This document shows, one piece after another, positions 1-10,763 of a DNA stretch of 64,000 nucleotides. Each line of letters starts with the position of its first letter. Position 1 is the first letter of the stretch. A program made the translations under genes and the position numbers. The stretch is from Chionoecetes opilio (taxonomy: Eukaryota; Arthropoda; Malacostraca; Decapoda; Majidae), in the NCBI GenBank assembly GCA_016584305.1, contig JACEEZ010018548.1:93501-157500 (forward strand), written 5' to 3'. The notes beneath the pieces are model-generated. The model was not told the DNA's origin. It did no database searches and saw only the letters and a list, made by a program, of their open reading frames with translations.

Positions 1-1573
1 TTGTCGTCGTGTGCTTCTGCTAGTGCTATGATGGACGCCATTGCCTTGTTTTCCATGGCCTCTGATTTGGTAACCTTGTCAGTATTGTCACGTATGACAG
101 GTGGTGGATTACTGAAGTTCCGTCGTGAGTTTCTGTGCACTGTAGAGTAAAATGGTATATTATCACTCAGCATGCGGTCTTGGTGATGGTGGCCAAAGTT
201 GTCAGTTAAATAGTTATGATAGGTTGTGGGTTTTGCCTGATTTATCTGAAATATGTAATGAGTTAGGATAAATCAATAATTGTTTTCAATTTTGATTAAA
301 CAAATTAATTCATGTATATTAGCATTGAAAACCTTGGTCTGAAAAACCTATTTGTTGACACCTAGAATACATCAGCAATATACACATACTAATAGAACAA
401 ATTCAAATTGTGTATCAACCATATCGTGTTACTTGGAGTTCTTGTAACACGTTTGGAGATTAATTGGGCTACATATTTTTTCAGTAACATCAACTTGAGT
501 TATATTCCAGTGAAAAAAAGCTTCATGTGGTTAGTGGCCAATAAGCATGATACGGTTCTCGAAAATGATGAATATTGAAATGTTTTGTCTTCATTTTTTA
601 ATAAAATAATCAATTACAATGACTTTTTTTCCACAAATCCACTCTATGATGTCTTTATTGCTTTCCTTGACCTAAAAAACCTACAGTTAGACACCAAGAA
701 CATATTAATAGCTATTAAATGAGTGAAGATATGACAAATCTAGTTTTCCCGGCGGCCATCTTGGATCTTGCCCCCTGGCGGAGTTAGCCCGCACTTTTGC
801 GAGGGACATGGGGGCTTATTTTGTTCAGTATCCTCAAATCATTTAAAAACCACCTTTAAACCTTGATCAGGAGAAATTGGTCACGGGCTCAATGGTAGGG
901 TCCTCTACTATAAGGTAAAACAGTAAAAAAAAAAATACAGTATTATGTTCCCTACTCTATTCATTGTCGATGAAGTCACAGTAAACACGTAACAAAGATC
1001 CTTATATCAAGTGGAAGCATCACAGACAGGTCAAAGTATTCTAATCTGTCCCTTTCCATTAGCCACATCGAGCAACCAGCGAGCCAGCCAACCTTTTCCT
1101 CCTTCTTTCCCTCTCCTCACGCCTCGCTGCTTACCTGCCTGCCTTTTGCACGCTCCCATACGGTCTGGAGCGGCGGCAGCATTACTTCATCACAACATCC
1201 TCGACACACTTCCCCACCGAGATTTACGTTTCTCTCCAAACAGTACCAGAGTATTCCACGGCCGGCCCACCAAACGCCCACTTGAATATTTAGTAGACGT
1301 CCTTGACTGTGACGGTCCTTACGAGTACAATCCTAAGTGGAGCGCCGCCTTGTCCACTTTTTCTTACTTCTCCTCCTCTTCCTACTTATCCACCACTGCC
1401 TACTTCTCCATCTCAAGACGCCTTTATTCTCGACATGAAATCAAGTAATCAGCTGTCCTCTCGAGTGCGTTCTATTGATCAAGGCGCCGCGACAACGATA
1501 AAGAAAATATATGAGGATACATGTTCGATTCTCAAGTGAAGTTCACTAGAGATGCCCCATTCATAGTTCATAT
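1..1573. other. No recognisable gene
   Basis: Both strands were read and no protein family, RNA gene or transposon end was recognised. The sequence is AT-rich up to about 740, then mixed. An open frame at 1011-1448 (+) is rich in Pro and Ser with no domain and no supporting context; I treat it as chance. Confidence 0.6.
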
Positions 1574-1600
1574 GGGAGGGAGGGAGGGAGGGAGGGAGGG
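1574..1600. repeat. (GGGA)n microsatellite
   Basis: Seven near-perfect GGGA units, followed to about 1820 by degenerate purine-rich GGAT/GGAA repeats. Confidence 0.9.
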
Positions 1601-2043
1601 ATGAATGATGGTAGGAAGGGCGGTCACAATTGGGTTCGAAAGACAAGAAGTTCAGGTTTGAGGAATTTCTGACAGATGGATGGATGGATGGACCAAAGGA
1701 GGGATGTAAAATGAAAAACATCAAAAAATATGATATCAAGGTTTAAATGTACACACACAAAAAAGCGGAAAAGAATGACAAAAACAAGGAAGATGGAAAG
1801 GAAGGAAGGATGGACGAGGGAAAAAAAGTAGAGTAGACACAGGTAATTTTGCAGGTAAGAAGGTATTGGTGCAGGTGCACGGCCTTACCTGTGAACCCTC
1901 AAGGAGCCTTGATCATCTCCAAGGGCTCATATACGTATTTCCTGTTTCCCCACCAGCACCAAGGGTGACAGGCGCTCCACTGTGAGGGAGGGGAGAACGG
2001 GGGAGAGTTATTGACAATACTTATTGAATCTTACATGAATATT

Positions 2044-2044
2044 G

Positions 2045-2092
<48 letters not shown>

Positions 2093-2097
2093 ACTAA

Positions 2098-2151
<54 letters not shown>
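2044..2151. repeat. (CTA)n trinucleotide repeat next to a poly(T) run
   Basis: A (CTA)n tract of about 108 bp with one short TAACTAATACTAATA interruption. It is followed by 16 T at 2152-2167. Read on the minus strand this is a poly(A) run followed by a triplet repeat, placed exactly at the 3' end of the minus-strand retroelement at 2.3-3.8 kb. The microsatellite may have grown from the retroelement tail. Confidence 0.85.
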
Positions 2152-2153
<2 letters not shown>

Positions 2154-3828
2154 TTTTTTTTTTTTTTACTACAATATACCTCCACCGCCTCTTTATTTGC
2201 GGCGGGTACGCCATAGCCCCACCTCGCTATTGACTGTGGCATCCAACCTTACAACTACCCCTAAAAAAAACATACATTTACTAACTAACTACCCTAAATT
2301 TAAAAAACCTACTCTATTCCTAACCTATCCACCCTTATCCCACTCTCTACCAATGTGGCCTCGCAATCGAGGTCACCTATGTCCGTGTTAGAGGGAGTGG
2401 AGTATCTCGTACCCCTGAGACACAGGAGGGCAGACCGGAGCAGGGAGAAGGAGAGGCGACACCTCATCCAGGCGGCGACGGAGCTCCTTGGCTGGTGCTT
2501 CTTTACTGACATCAAGTCAGCTAGTCTTGAGTAGAAGCTCCTAGCCTTGGGGGCCATGCCGCCAGATGTGGTGAAGACCAGGGGCGTGAAGGTACCATGG
2601 TCGACTTGCAGGATCCTGTCGCCATAGGCCCTTATCTTCTCCAGCTCGTTCCTGTGGTGGACAGCCTCGAGGGAGAGCTCACGATGGGAGGCGGCCATCG
2701 GGTCGAAGACCCGGATGTCCAAAAAGGTCCGCTGCCCTCTGGTCCAGAATCCCCGAGCACAGATGTCCACGCGAGCCTCAGGGGCGGTATTGGCTGTCCT
2801 GTACCGCAGGAGTTCCCCATCTAGAGGCAGAAGGGTTGGCTCGGTGGAGACGTCGTGGCACACCTCCCTGAGCATGCTGGCTGTCAGGTCCCTCACCTCG
2901 TCGTGCCTGATACACACGAATCCCCCCTTTTTGCACGTCATGGTGTGGTCTACGCTGTTGGGGGATCCACACACACAGGTGTTGGGGAGTCCTTCCACTG
3001 GCCAGCCGTACCTCAGAGCAACGGCATCGACAAATTCTTGTTTGTTGAGGTTGAAGCCCTTTGCTCTGATTGGTAGGGATGTTAGCCAGTTGGACGCTCC
3101 CGTCTCCTGTGCGATGTGGATTTTTCTCACGGTGTCTGGATGCAGGATGGTCGAAAGGTGTTCAAGGCTGGTCTTCTGCCCTTGCTGCCTGTCTCGTGAG
3201 AATCGTTTCTTTTTTACTCAGCGATCACACTTTGGTCGATTTCACCTTGTGCGTCCTGAGCGATGATCATATCCGTGAGGGACCTGGTAAGGTTGATGGA
3301 GTTGAGGTTCTCCACCTCAGCCACCTTCTCAGGAGAGGTGATTCCCATCCCGCCTAGTCTTGGAGGGAGTTCGAGCAACGCCCTTGCGTCATTCCCCGGG
3401 ACGGGAGATCTCAGTAACGCTGGTATGAAGGTGTTCTTTATAGATTCCTCCAGCGGTCTGAGGAGAGGGCTGATGTCCGGGATGGTGCGCATGACGAAGT
3501 TCCACCGATGTTGCAGGCCATGCGTGTATGCCGCGTAGGCTGCGTGAGGCTCGGTCTTGGCCATGGCTGACAGGACATCGACCTCGTGCACCCACTCAGA
3601 CACTTTCTCTCCGACGTACTCCTTCTTATACTCCTCTGTTCCAATAACAGCACCCAAGTGCCGCTGTCCATCCTTCGTTACCACAACTCCACTGCCACTG
3701 AAGATGTTTACAGCCCCGTCATAGTGCTCTGGCTTGACGATGAGGAAGGATTTAGCGGCGTTGGGTGTGTATCCTATGGTAGGGCCATTGGCCTGTATTA
3801 ACCCCCACCAGTGGCTTAGGTCCTGTAA
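2152..3828 (-). mobile_element. 5'-truncated retroelement with RT thumb and C-terminal nuclease-like domain
   Basis: On the minus strand this runs from an RT fragment through a zinc-finger and nuclease-like domain, a short 3' UTR and a poly(A)-like tail (T16 on plus at 2152-2167). The 5' end is cut sharply at the (ACT)n tract at 3829, so the catalytic RT motifs with the YXDD box are missing. A similar protein layout (RT, Cys/His finger, PD-(D/E)XK-like domain) is known from restriction-like-endonuclease LINEs such as R2, and from an expanded RT family in cnidarian and sponge genomes. Membership in either clade is inference. Confidence 0.65.
2309..3828 (-). pseudogene. RT C-terminal half plus CCHC finger and restriction-like nuclease domain
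   Basis: The frame from 3828 to 3214 carries an RT palm/thumb segment, including the late palm motif GQRHLGAVIGTEEY. A stop follows, and the frame resumes after a one-base shift near an A6 run (plus 3214-3222), continuing to the stop at 2309. The second part starts near GASNWLTSLP. It then shows a finger of the form C-x-C-x7-H-x4-C (CVCGSPNSVDHTMTC), the conserved RHDEVRD, and acidic positions in ARVDICARGFW and TFLDIRVFDP that resemble a PD-(D/E)XK core. About 500 residues remain. The product would nick target DNA and reverse-transcribe element RNA. With the 5' half missing and a frameshift it cannot be functional. Confidence 0.7.
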
Positions 3829-3901
<73 letters not shown>

Positions 3902-3942
3902 GCTATTACTATTACTATTACTATTACTATTACTATTACTAT

Positions 3943-3989
<47 letters not shown>
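3829..3989. repeat. (ACT)n / (ATTACT)n compound microsatellite
   Basis: Pure ACT triplets to about 3900, then hexanucleotide ATTACT units to about 3945, then ACT again. This is a compound array nested by point mutation, and it cuts off the 5' side of the minus-strand retroelement. Confidence 0.9.
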
Positions 3990-4850
3990 TATAGCGAAAT
4001 GAGCTGAATCTGTAATAGAAAAGTGGATGTGTAGAAGATCAAAGAAAAAAATAAGTACGATCCAATGTATCACACCAAACGAATGAAATAAAAATGGAAT
4101 GAATGGATTAAATATAAACGCAAGGAAAAAATGCAAGTAAATATTAAAGTGGCTAATATAATTTTGCGGTTAAATAAATATATTACACTCATTGAGATAA
4201 ACTGATTCATCTGTTTCAAAGAGAGCGGTATTGCAGGAGAGAGATGTAAGAGAGGGAAGGAATGAAGAAGAAAGGAGAAGAATTGATAGGTAATAGGGAA
4301 TAAACAACTTTATATTCATAAGCAAAATTCATATAAGAAGCTAGCATACATGGTGACAGAGGGAAATGAGAGAGGTGGAGAAAAGCAAAGAGGAAGAAAG
4401 CAGAGAGGGGAGCTAGTGGGCGAGGAGAGAGGTGGAGGAGGAGAGGGAAAGGTGGATATATCAGAGTAAAGGGCATTGCAATATTCAGTTCAGAGTTAGA
4501 TGCATGTACCTTTGACCATGGTCTTGGTTATTAAAAAGGTGGTGAAAGACGATGGCCTTCCACGTTTGAATGTATTGCATTTGGTTGTGTCTGTGCGGCA
4601 TTAATTAAGACAAAGATGAGGGGGCCTGACTGTGTTTTTGTTGCCCAAAGTCGTAATTTTTACCCATTCACCCATTTCTGCTCAGCCTCAACCATGTCTG
4701 CGTGGCCCCAGATGTGTTTGTCATCCAAGGTCTTTGCTCCTCAGACATGTGAATTATTTTACCGTCATGCACAGATAAAATTGTTCGGGCTTCGAAGAAT
4801 TTTGAGTTGACGCTGTGAACCCCCCAAGGCGATGATGACCTCTATACACC
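3990..4850. other. No gene seen; AT-rich and purine-rich spacer
   Basis: AT-rich sequence with a GA-rich stretch (4220-4460) whose antisense frames are low-complexity Pro/Ser/Phe. No family was recognised. Confidence 0.5.
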
Positions 4851-4855
4851 ACCGC

Positions 4856-4900
4856 TGGGATGATGATGATGACGATGATAAAGATGATGATGATGATGAC
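4856..4900. repeat. Imperfect (GAT)n repeat
   Basis: GATGATGATGACGATGATAAAGATGATGATGATGAT-type tract of about 45 bp. Confidence 0.8.
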
Positions 4901-5106
4901 ACTGATCGCTCCGCCAATAATAAATAATTATCTTTAATACTTCGATGTGTATTTCGAGGTGGATTCATATGTGGAAATTACATCCTTCACTAATGTTTCT
5001 TAATATATGTTATAATTGTGTTACCTTACAGTATGTTGCGGGGAAAAAAAGGGCAAGGAAACAAACAAAATTTTATGAATAGAGACATAAAAAAAAAAAA
5101 AAATGT

Positions 5107-5251
<145 letters not shown>

Positions 5252-5584
5252 TAGCCCACTGTATACCTGAACTGCGCACGCGGCAATGTTTTGAAATCGC
5301 CAGGCTGCATAAGGGCCTGTGCCTCGCCCCACTGGTCCCAACCGACAATGCGCGTCAGCTTCATTAGAATGGTCGGTGAGGGAGGTTTGACTGCCGTACT
5401 CGTCTCTGTAAGTGCTTTCTTTTTATTTGTTATTGCTCCGTGCACGTGTTTATTACTGTGAGATAATAAATTGCTACCTATTCAACCCTTTGTGTCAAAA
5501 TCAATTGCCATACTTGGACAGATATTTAGTAAAGCGCTGTTTTACACTGGTGTACTTTTTTCGTGTAGATTTGAATTTGTCACC

Positions 5585-5907
5585 ATGGTGAAGTGTGCTG
5601 CAGTGAACTGACGTTCAGGGTACGATCCCACCAAGGCAGAAAAGAAAATGCTTGAAGCTGGTGGGAGTGTTCCTTGCAAGCAGTCGTCGGTCTTACGTTT
5701 TCCTAGTCCTGAAAAGCCAGAATTACGGAGGAAGTGGATCGATGCACTGAAACGCCGTGACACCGGCTGGAATCCAGATCATTGTGGCGTGTGTGTGCAT
5801 CATTTTCTACCAGAGGATTTCTTACAAGTGACCTTCAGGAAGACAGAACGACGGCGTAGGACTTTGAAACCTGATGCAGTTCCTTCTGTCTTCAACTGCT
5901 ACCCAGA
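5585..5907 (+). pseudogene. P-element-like transposase, exon 1: THAP DNA-binding domain with stop at zinc cysteine 2
   Basis: Start chosen at the ATG in CACCATGG (5585), where the frame begins MVKCAAVN. THAP domains bind DNA through a C2CH zinc site. Here the first Cys is present (residue 4). The second-Cys position is an in-frame TGA (5609-5611). The later Cys-x2-His lies in CGVCVHHF. The hallmark Trp (RRKWIDAL) and an AVPxxF-type motif (DAVPSVF) are present. The frame is otherwise open. A consensus donor GTGAGT begins at 5908 and leaves two bases, matching the phase of the exon at 8545. Translation from the downstream ATG at 5648 would lack the first two zinc ligands. THAP domains occur in P-element transposases and in host THAP proteins; the downstream exons favour the transposase. 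Confidence 0.8.
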
Positions 5908-6123
5908 GTGAGTACATTTTTGGCAAACATGCCTCTACAGTGGAAGTCAAAGTAGTTGGCGTAGCGATGCGCGACATGGCTTTTTCTCTCCTCATAAAAT
6001 TTCCTCAACCGTTAAAAGTGAATTATTTGTATTTTGTTTCATATGTGGCAACTCACCCATAGATGAGAGTTTGCTTTACCGCGCCTTGCAATTTTGCAAC
6101 AGTCTGTCAGTGCTTAATTAAGT

Positions 6124-6399
6124 GTGACGGGTGTAGGTGTCATTTCTGCTGTATGCGTAAGATATTGTGAAATCGAGCGTTACATTGTGAAGTCTGGTTT
6201 AGGTAGTGTGGTGATACAACACATGTGGTCATGTGGTCGTAAGCCACAACTCACAAGTGATCAGATCACCCTTATCTACTCCCTACACATTGTACACAAG
6301 GCTGGTTTTAGACCAAAAGAGTTTGCAGAGGAGGCAAAAGTCTCACTAAGAAGTGTAGTGTGCTGGTTGAAACAAATTCGCGACACAACCGATAGATAA
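6124..6399 (+). other. Small open frame with helix-turn-helix-like segment
   Basis: About 90 codons that open at a GTG. The second half (GRKPQLTSDQ... to EEAKVSLRSVVCWLKQI) has the spacing of a helix-turn-helix such as those at the N-terminus of Tc1/pogo or ISL2EU-type transposases. It lies in the large first intron of the P-like gene and is not needed by the exon phases. It could be a transposon fragment or chance. I do not assign a function. Confidence 0.3.
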
Positions 6400-6442
6400 C
6401 ATTCCACCTACTCATCTAAATAGGCCTGGTTAGTCAGACTTT

Positions 6443-7155
6443 GGCCCGTACCGAGAGTCATGACGGTAGAGCGACGAACGACGAACGGCAGACCTTCGCT
6501 TACCATAAGAGGGGTTTGTTTTGGAAGGAAGAGCAGCGAGGAAGGTTGAAGACATGGGTATACCCGTGTCTTCGCCTCAACCTTCGATGAATTTTTATTA
6601 CATTCCTAATCTGGAGGGATTAAGAGATATGTTAAAAATATTCTTGCCAATATGTATTTAAGTATAAGTATAAGATTATTAGGTATTACATATGCGGCAA
6701 TAAGTTATTTTAGTGACAATAATGAAGGGGGTTCAGGGTAGCGGGGTGGCTATTGCTTTAGCCGCCGCCATCATCAAGGTCGCTGCCAGAACCCGCCAGC
6801 ACGTTTCTCTTACCGCATATGTTCACATGAGCGGTAAGAGAAACTTACGTATACACGCCTCTACTGTTAATTAACTTCATTTAATATATATTTCATCAAC
6901 TTAATAGCCAATCGCAACGTTTCTGTTGATGTTTTTGATAAGTATAAGGGCAAATTCGCATTATAGACTATTTATAGTCGTACTCTGGCTACACAGTTTG
7001 AAGCAACACTGTTACCAATACATCGCCGCGCGCGTGAGACCTCAACCAACCTGCATTCCTGTCCAGTGTCCACTCCCGGTAACGATTTGAAGGTTTGCCG
7101 CTCGTCGCTACCTCGCCGTTCGTCGCTCTACCGCCTTTAACTCTCGGTACGGGCC
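6443..7155. mobile_element. 713-bp MITE, PIF/Harbinger-like
   Basis: The two ends are inverted copies: the first 15 bp (GGCCCGTACCGAGAG) are identical, and similarity continues imperfectly for about 60 bp (GGTAGAGCGACGAACG is shared). TTT flanks both ends (6440-6442, 7156-7158) as a candidate 3-bp target duplication. A 3-bp duplication and GGCC start fit PIF/Harbinger, which usually prefers TTA/TAA. There is no coding capacity. It sits in intron 1 of the P-like gene. Confidence 0.7.
6803..6844. other. Perfect 14-bp hairpin inside the MITE
   Basis: GTTTCTCTTACCGC at 6803-6816 is the exact reverse complement of 6831-6844, with a 14-nt loop. It lies near the middle of the MITE. Confidence 0.8.
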
Positions 7156-7794
7156 TTTAACTACGCCAACTACTTTGACTTCCACTGTTTTCGGTTAGAA
7201 ACAGTTTTTTTCTGATACATTATGATGTGTCGTGTGGTGGTGCCTCTGAAGCGGAGGAGGGGTTGTCAAAGATGAAAATAGAGGGCGAGGAACGGGGTGG
7301 TGTGAAAGATGAAGTGAGGAGTGGTCGTGGTGGGTGAGTCGTGTCGGTGAGTAAGTGAGTTGAGTAGTCAGGTGTCAGACCGTGTCATCTTCTGTGGCTG
7401 CACTATTTACCATTGCAATTTCTTCGTGCAATCTTCTTAACTTCATTTACTTAACATTCATTTATTAGGGCGACGATGGCCAATCAGACCGCTTATGTAA
7501 TTTTACTTAATGGACTTTAAAACTGCGACCGCGGGTGAGCGCGCCCCGTGTCAAGGACACTTGTGCTGCAACGTCTCACGAGCTACATTGCCAAGTGTAA
7601 TGGAAGGTATACAGAGTTGTTGTTTTACCCTCAAATCGCAAGCCATTCATAAAACCGTGCAGCTGTATTATGAAAATAGTTAACGTAACAGCTAACAGTT
7701 TGAGAGAGATCATCAGCCTGTCAACGGTGAACGATAATCAACAATGCGGGAATCCCATGACCACCCCCGAGAGATCAACATAGACTGGTTTGAG

Positions 7795-8075
7795 TATAGT
7801 TAGTTTGTTAATAAGTTTGTATCATGGTGTAATTAGTAAATTTATATAAAATTATTTGCTTATGAGTATGTAGCCAGGTCTAGTTTGTTTATTGTTTGTT
7901 TATTATTGTGCAGCCTCGGTAGGGTAGTAAAATACTTTATTTGTGTAGCCTGGTTTAGTTTGTTTATTGATGTGCAGACTAGTTAGTTTGTTTGTAAGTT
8001 TATAGCATTGTATAATTTATTTATTGTTTATTAGCATGTAGCCTGCTTAGTGAAATAGTTTGTTTATTAGTGCGA
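7795..8075. repeat. Degenerate TAGTTTGTTTATT-rich tandem repeat
   Basis: Motifs TAGTTTGTTTATT and GTGTAGCCTGGTTTAG recur several times with irregular spacing; another copy of the second is at 8451-8475. AT-rich and non-coding, within the first intron of the P-like gene. Confidence 0.45.
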
Positions 8076-8544
8076 GCATAGTTTAATGACAATTTTTTAT
8101 TAGTGTGTAATTCGACAACCCCTGGCATGCATGGAAAACTTGGCACCTGAAAGGGTTGACCATGGTAAGCCAGGTGATTTTGAACATTCATTACGGTACT
8201 GAAAAATAACATTGCGTTTCAAGTACTTGCAAGAACCACATAAAAATGATTATAAGAATGTAGTATTCATTTGTTTGTTTTCTGAATATGTATACAGGTA
8301 TTATACTTTATCATAATGCACATATCAATAACCTGCAAATTAAAAATTATAGTTGGCACGCAGAGTTATACTGAAGTAAGAAAGCACAAAGTGTTGAAAA
8401 GGTTGCCGACCCCTGATAGAAGTAAAGTGGTGCGGAGTATACGCTTTGGTGTGTAGCCTGGTTTAATTAATTTATTGCCAACCTTTACAATATTTTCCTA
8501 AAATGGAAATAACTTACAGAACCATAATGAATGCGTTTTTTCAG

Positions 8545-8707
8545 CACTGCTAAATCTAAGAAGAAGACCGTTGATCGAGCCACATCCATGACATCTTCGT
8601 CAACCAGGCGTGAGGCTGCAAACTGTCTCATCCAGGAGCAGAACGAGGCTATGTTCATAACAGAGAGGGTGGACTCCATCGACAGCATGTGGGATAAGCT
8701 GTCTAAG
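8545..8707 (+). CDS. P-like transposase exon 2: coiled-coil-like linker
   Basis: Acceptor TTTTTTCAG at 8536-8544 and donor AAG|GTAGCC at 8708. The encoded stretch is Lys/Ser-rich (AKSKKKTVDRATS), then amphipathic (ITERVDSIDSMWDKLSK). P transposases have a leucine-zipper-like dimerisation region after THAP. The exon enters with one base, which completes the codon begun by the THAP exon, and leaves in phase 0. Confidence 0.55.
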
Positions 8708-8801
8708 GTAGCCACAGTTGTTGAAAGGATGCTAATAGGATGCTTTGACTTTTTTGTATGTAGATGTGACAGTAGCAACTGACATATTTTATTATTATCA
8801 G

Positions 8802-8990
8802 GAGAGACTACCAGCTGACTATGTCATGACGAAGGTTGTGCTTCCTGGATGCGGACAGTATGCCATCACCATCAGGATGGAGGAGCTGAATGATGTGATG
8901 GGACTTCCTGTTATCAAGAGAAATCTGACCATCTATCCAAGTCTTCAATTCAGGATGCATGCGTGTGGCACTGAAGTGTCAGTACGTAAG
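8802..8990 (+). CDS. P-like transposase exon 3
   Basis: Sixty-three codons in phase 0-0, between acceptor TTATTATCAG (ending 8801) and donor AAG|GTAATT (8991). It encodes ERLPADYVMTKVV... to EVSVRK. No stop. I recognise no motif on its own; the assignment rests on position, phase and the following catalytic exon. Confidence 0.5.
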
Positions 8991-9155
8991 GTAATTAGGT
9001 TAATAATAAACAGTGGGGTCCTTGCCCGTCCCCTCACACATAATTTGAGTGTGTCTTCTGAGTAACGTTTTAAGCTTGTATGCAGGTGTACGTACGTAGA
9101 AATGTGGTCGTCAGTAATATTTTTCACCCATTAATGCATAATGTCTTGCTTCTAG

Positions 9156-9617
9156 GCTTCAAAGCTCCCGGTCAGGTCTGGCAGCTTCAGTTCCACAAGT
9201 GAGGTGCTTAACGTCTTGGCCCGTTTGAAGACGCTCACCGCCGACACTAACGACCTCATGATGTCGGCTGTGGAGCAGTTGGAAAGAGTCAGCAAGGAGT
9301 GTTGCAATGAGGAATCATTCCTCATGTGCCAGTTTGCATCGGAGCAGCTGCGGCTGGTGTCCTTGCCGCTCAGGTGCAGGCGCTACAGCCCGATGCTCAT
9401 GAGTGCGGCCATGGTGTGGTACAGGACCAGTCCCAAACTGTACGATGACCTGTACAATTCCGGCTTCCTGGTATTGCCTCACAGGTCAAGAATCAGGAGA
9501 CTTACCTCTGCGCTCAGCGTAAAGGATGGTCTTGAGATTGGCACCATCAAGTACTTGAAAATGAGGGTCGCCAAACTCACTTCCAGGGAGAAGCTAATCA
9601 ACCTGGCAATGGACGAG
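9156..9617 (+). CDS. P-like transposase exon 4: start of RNase H-like catalytic core
   Basis: One hundred and fifty-four codons in phase 0-0; acceptor TTGCTTCTAG, donor GAG|GTACAT. It contains a segment typical of P transposases: SPKLYDDLYNSGFLVLPHRS followed by RRLTSAL, then EKLINLAMDEV. In P transposases the first catalytic Asp of the RNase H fold lies in the (I/A)MDEV motif, so this residue appears intact. Acidic and Leu-rich helices precede it (RLKTLTADTNDLMMSAVEQL). No stop is present. The Gln/Asn and splice pattern agree with the neighbouring exons. Confidence 0.75.
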
Positions 9618-9701
9618 GTACATAATATACTTGTAGAACAAATGTTAATTGTTAATTGCTGTGGAAATGCATGTGACATTAATTTCATCAATGATTTACA
9701 G

Positions 9702-9811
9702 GTGTACACTGCTAGAGCGGTGGAGTTGGCCGGCGGTCGAGTCTACGGCGACAGCAAAGACGGTGTCACTAACACCATCTTCTGCACCCACATTGCATCA
9801 GTGGCTGGCAG
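9702..9811 (+). CDS. P-like transposase exon 5
   Basis: Short exon (36 codons plus two bases): acceptor GATTTACAG, donor CAG|GTAAGG. It encodes VYTARAVELAGGRVYGDSKD and a HIASVAGR end, the beta-strand region after the first catalytic Asp (usual family form is Y...G...G). The split Arg codon is completed by exon 6. Confidence 0.65.
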
Positions 9812-9984
9812 GTAAGGGTACTGTCCCAATGTGTATGTTTATTGTGTACACATTTGACATAGACAATGCCCTTATAGTCCGTAAAACTCAAATCCTGAGA
9901 TTTCCCGGAATACGTACAGTGATCCACGGTTAATGTTTTGAATCTCACGTGGCCTATGTATTTACGCACCTTCCACTTTGGCAG

Positions 9985-10312
9985 ATACGAGGACCTGGTC
10001 ACTATGTCGCCTGTGTCACACATCACGACCGAAGGCATCAAAGGCATCTTCCTGAAGGTTCTGAAGGCTCTGGCGGAGATCGGGTTCACCGTGGTGTCAG
10101 TCACTACTGACGGGCACCGCACGAACCAGAGCTTCCACAACTCGCTCGGTGATGATGACCGTCATCCTGAGTACATCAGGAACCCGTACAATTCTGAACC
10201 AGACGCTCATGTGTATTACACCATTTTCGACACGGTGCACTTGTTCAAGAACATGTACCTCAACCTCCTGAACAAGAAGACTCTTCTCTGCCCACCCATC
10301 TCAGACTCAGAG
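9985..10312 (+). CDS. P-like transposase exon 6: second catalytic region
   Basis: Acceptor TTTGGCAG, donor GAG|GTACGA. It encodes YEDLVTMSPVSH..., an amphipathic helix (GIFLKVLKALAEIGFTVVSV) ending in VTTDGHRTNQSF, then RNPYNSEPDAHVYY and FDTVHLFKNMYLNLL. The pattern 'VV...DG..N' followed by 'NPY' and 'FD..H..KN' is characteristic of P-superfamily and related RNase H-fold transposases and carries the second catalytic Asp. No stop within the exon. Confidence 0.75.
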
Positions 10313-10572
10313 GTACGATAAATTGTTTATCTTCATATCACGCTTCCAAATGTAAAGGGTTGCGTGTAATTGAGTAACTTTTTATTCAAATCATCCTGGT
10401 AATGTGGATGATGCCATTATAGCTCTCTCAATCCTCAGTCATTTTCTGATTGTTCATGGAGATCAGGCATTTAGTCGGCCCAAAGCGGTTGTAAATCGTG
10501 TGCATGATATGTTTATTTGCATGCATGTAAATTATAGTTTTTTTTGCCTAAAAGACTATTTTCTTCTTCCAG

Positions 10573-10652
10573 AGTCCTCTGCCCGTGCAGTTTGATCTCC
10601 TCGTCCAGCTGTAAAATATGGAGTATGGCGCTGAGGCAAAGATGGCCCACAA
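10573..10652 (+). pseudogene. P-like transposase exon 7 with TAA stop
   Basis: Acceptor TTCTTCTTCCAG ends at 10572. The phase-0 frame reads SPLPVQFDLLVQL, then TAA at 10612-10614, then an open MEYGAEAKMAHK. A GTACGT donor at 10653 leaves two bases, which matches the entry phase of exon 8. The preserved flanking frame suggests the stop is a recent point mutation. Confidence 0.5.
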
Positions 10653-10763
10653 GTACGTACTGCTTGACACTGTAACTATCTAATGACGCTGTCACTAGAG
10701 CAAGCGATTTGGAAAACAATTTCCAAATGTTGCAAAAGTTCATGTTTGCAGAGTGCTCTAGGA

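Noticed and set aside
1011..1448. 145-codon open frame with Pro/Ser-rich product
   Set aside because: No domain and composition-driven, with no splice or promoter context; overlapping frames are similar.
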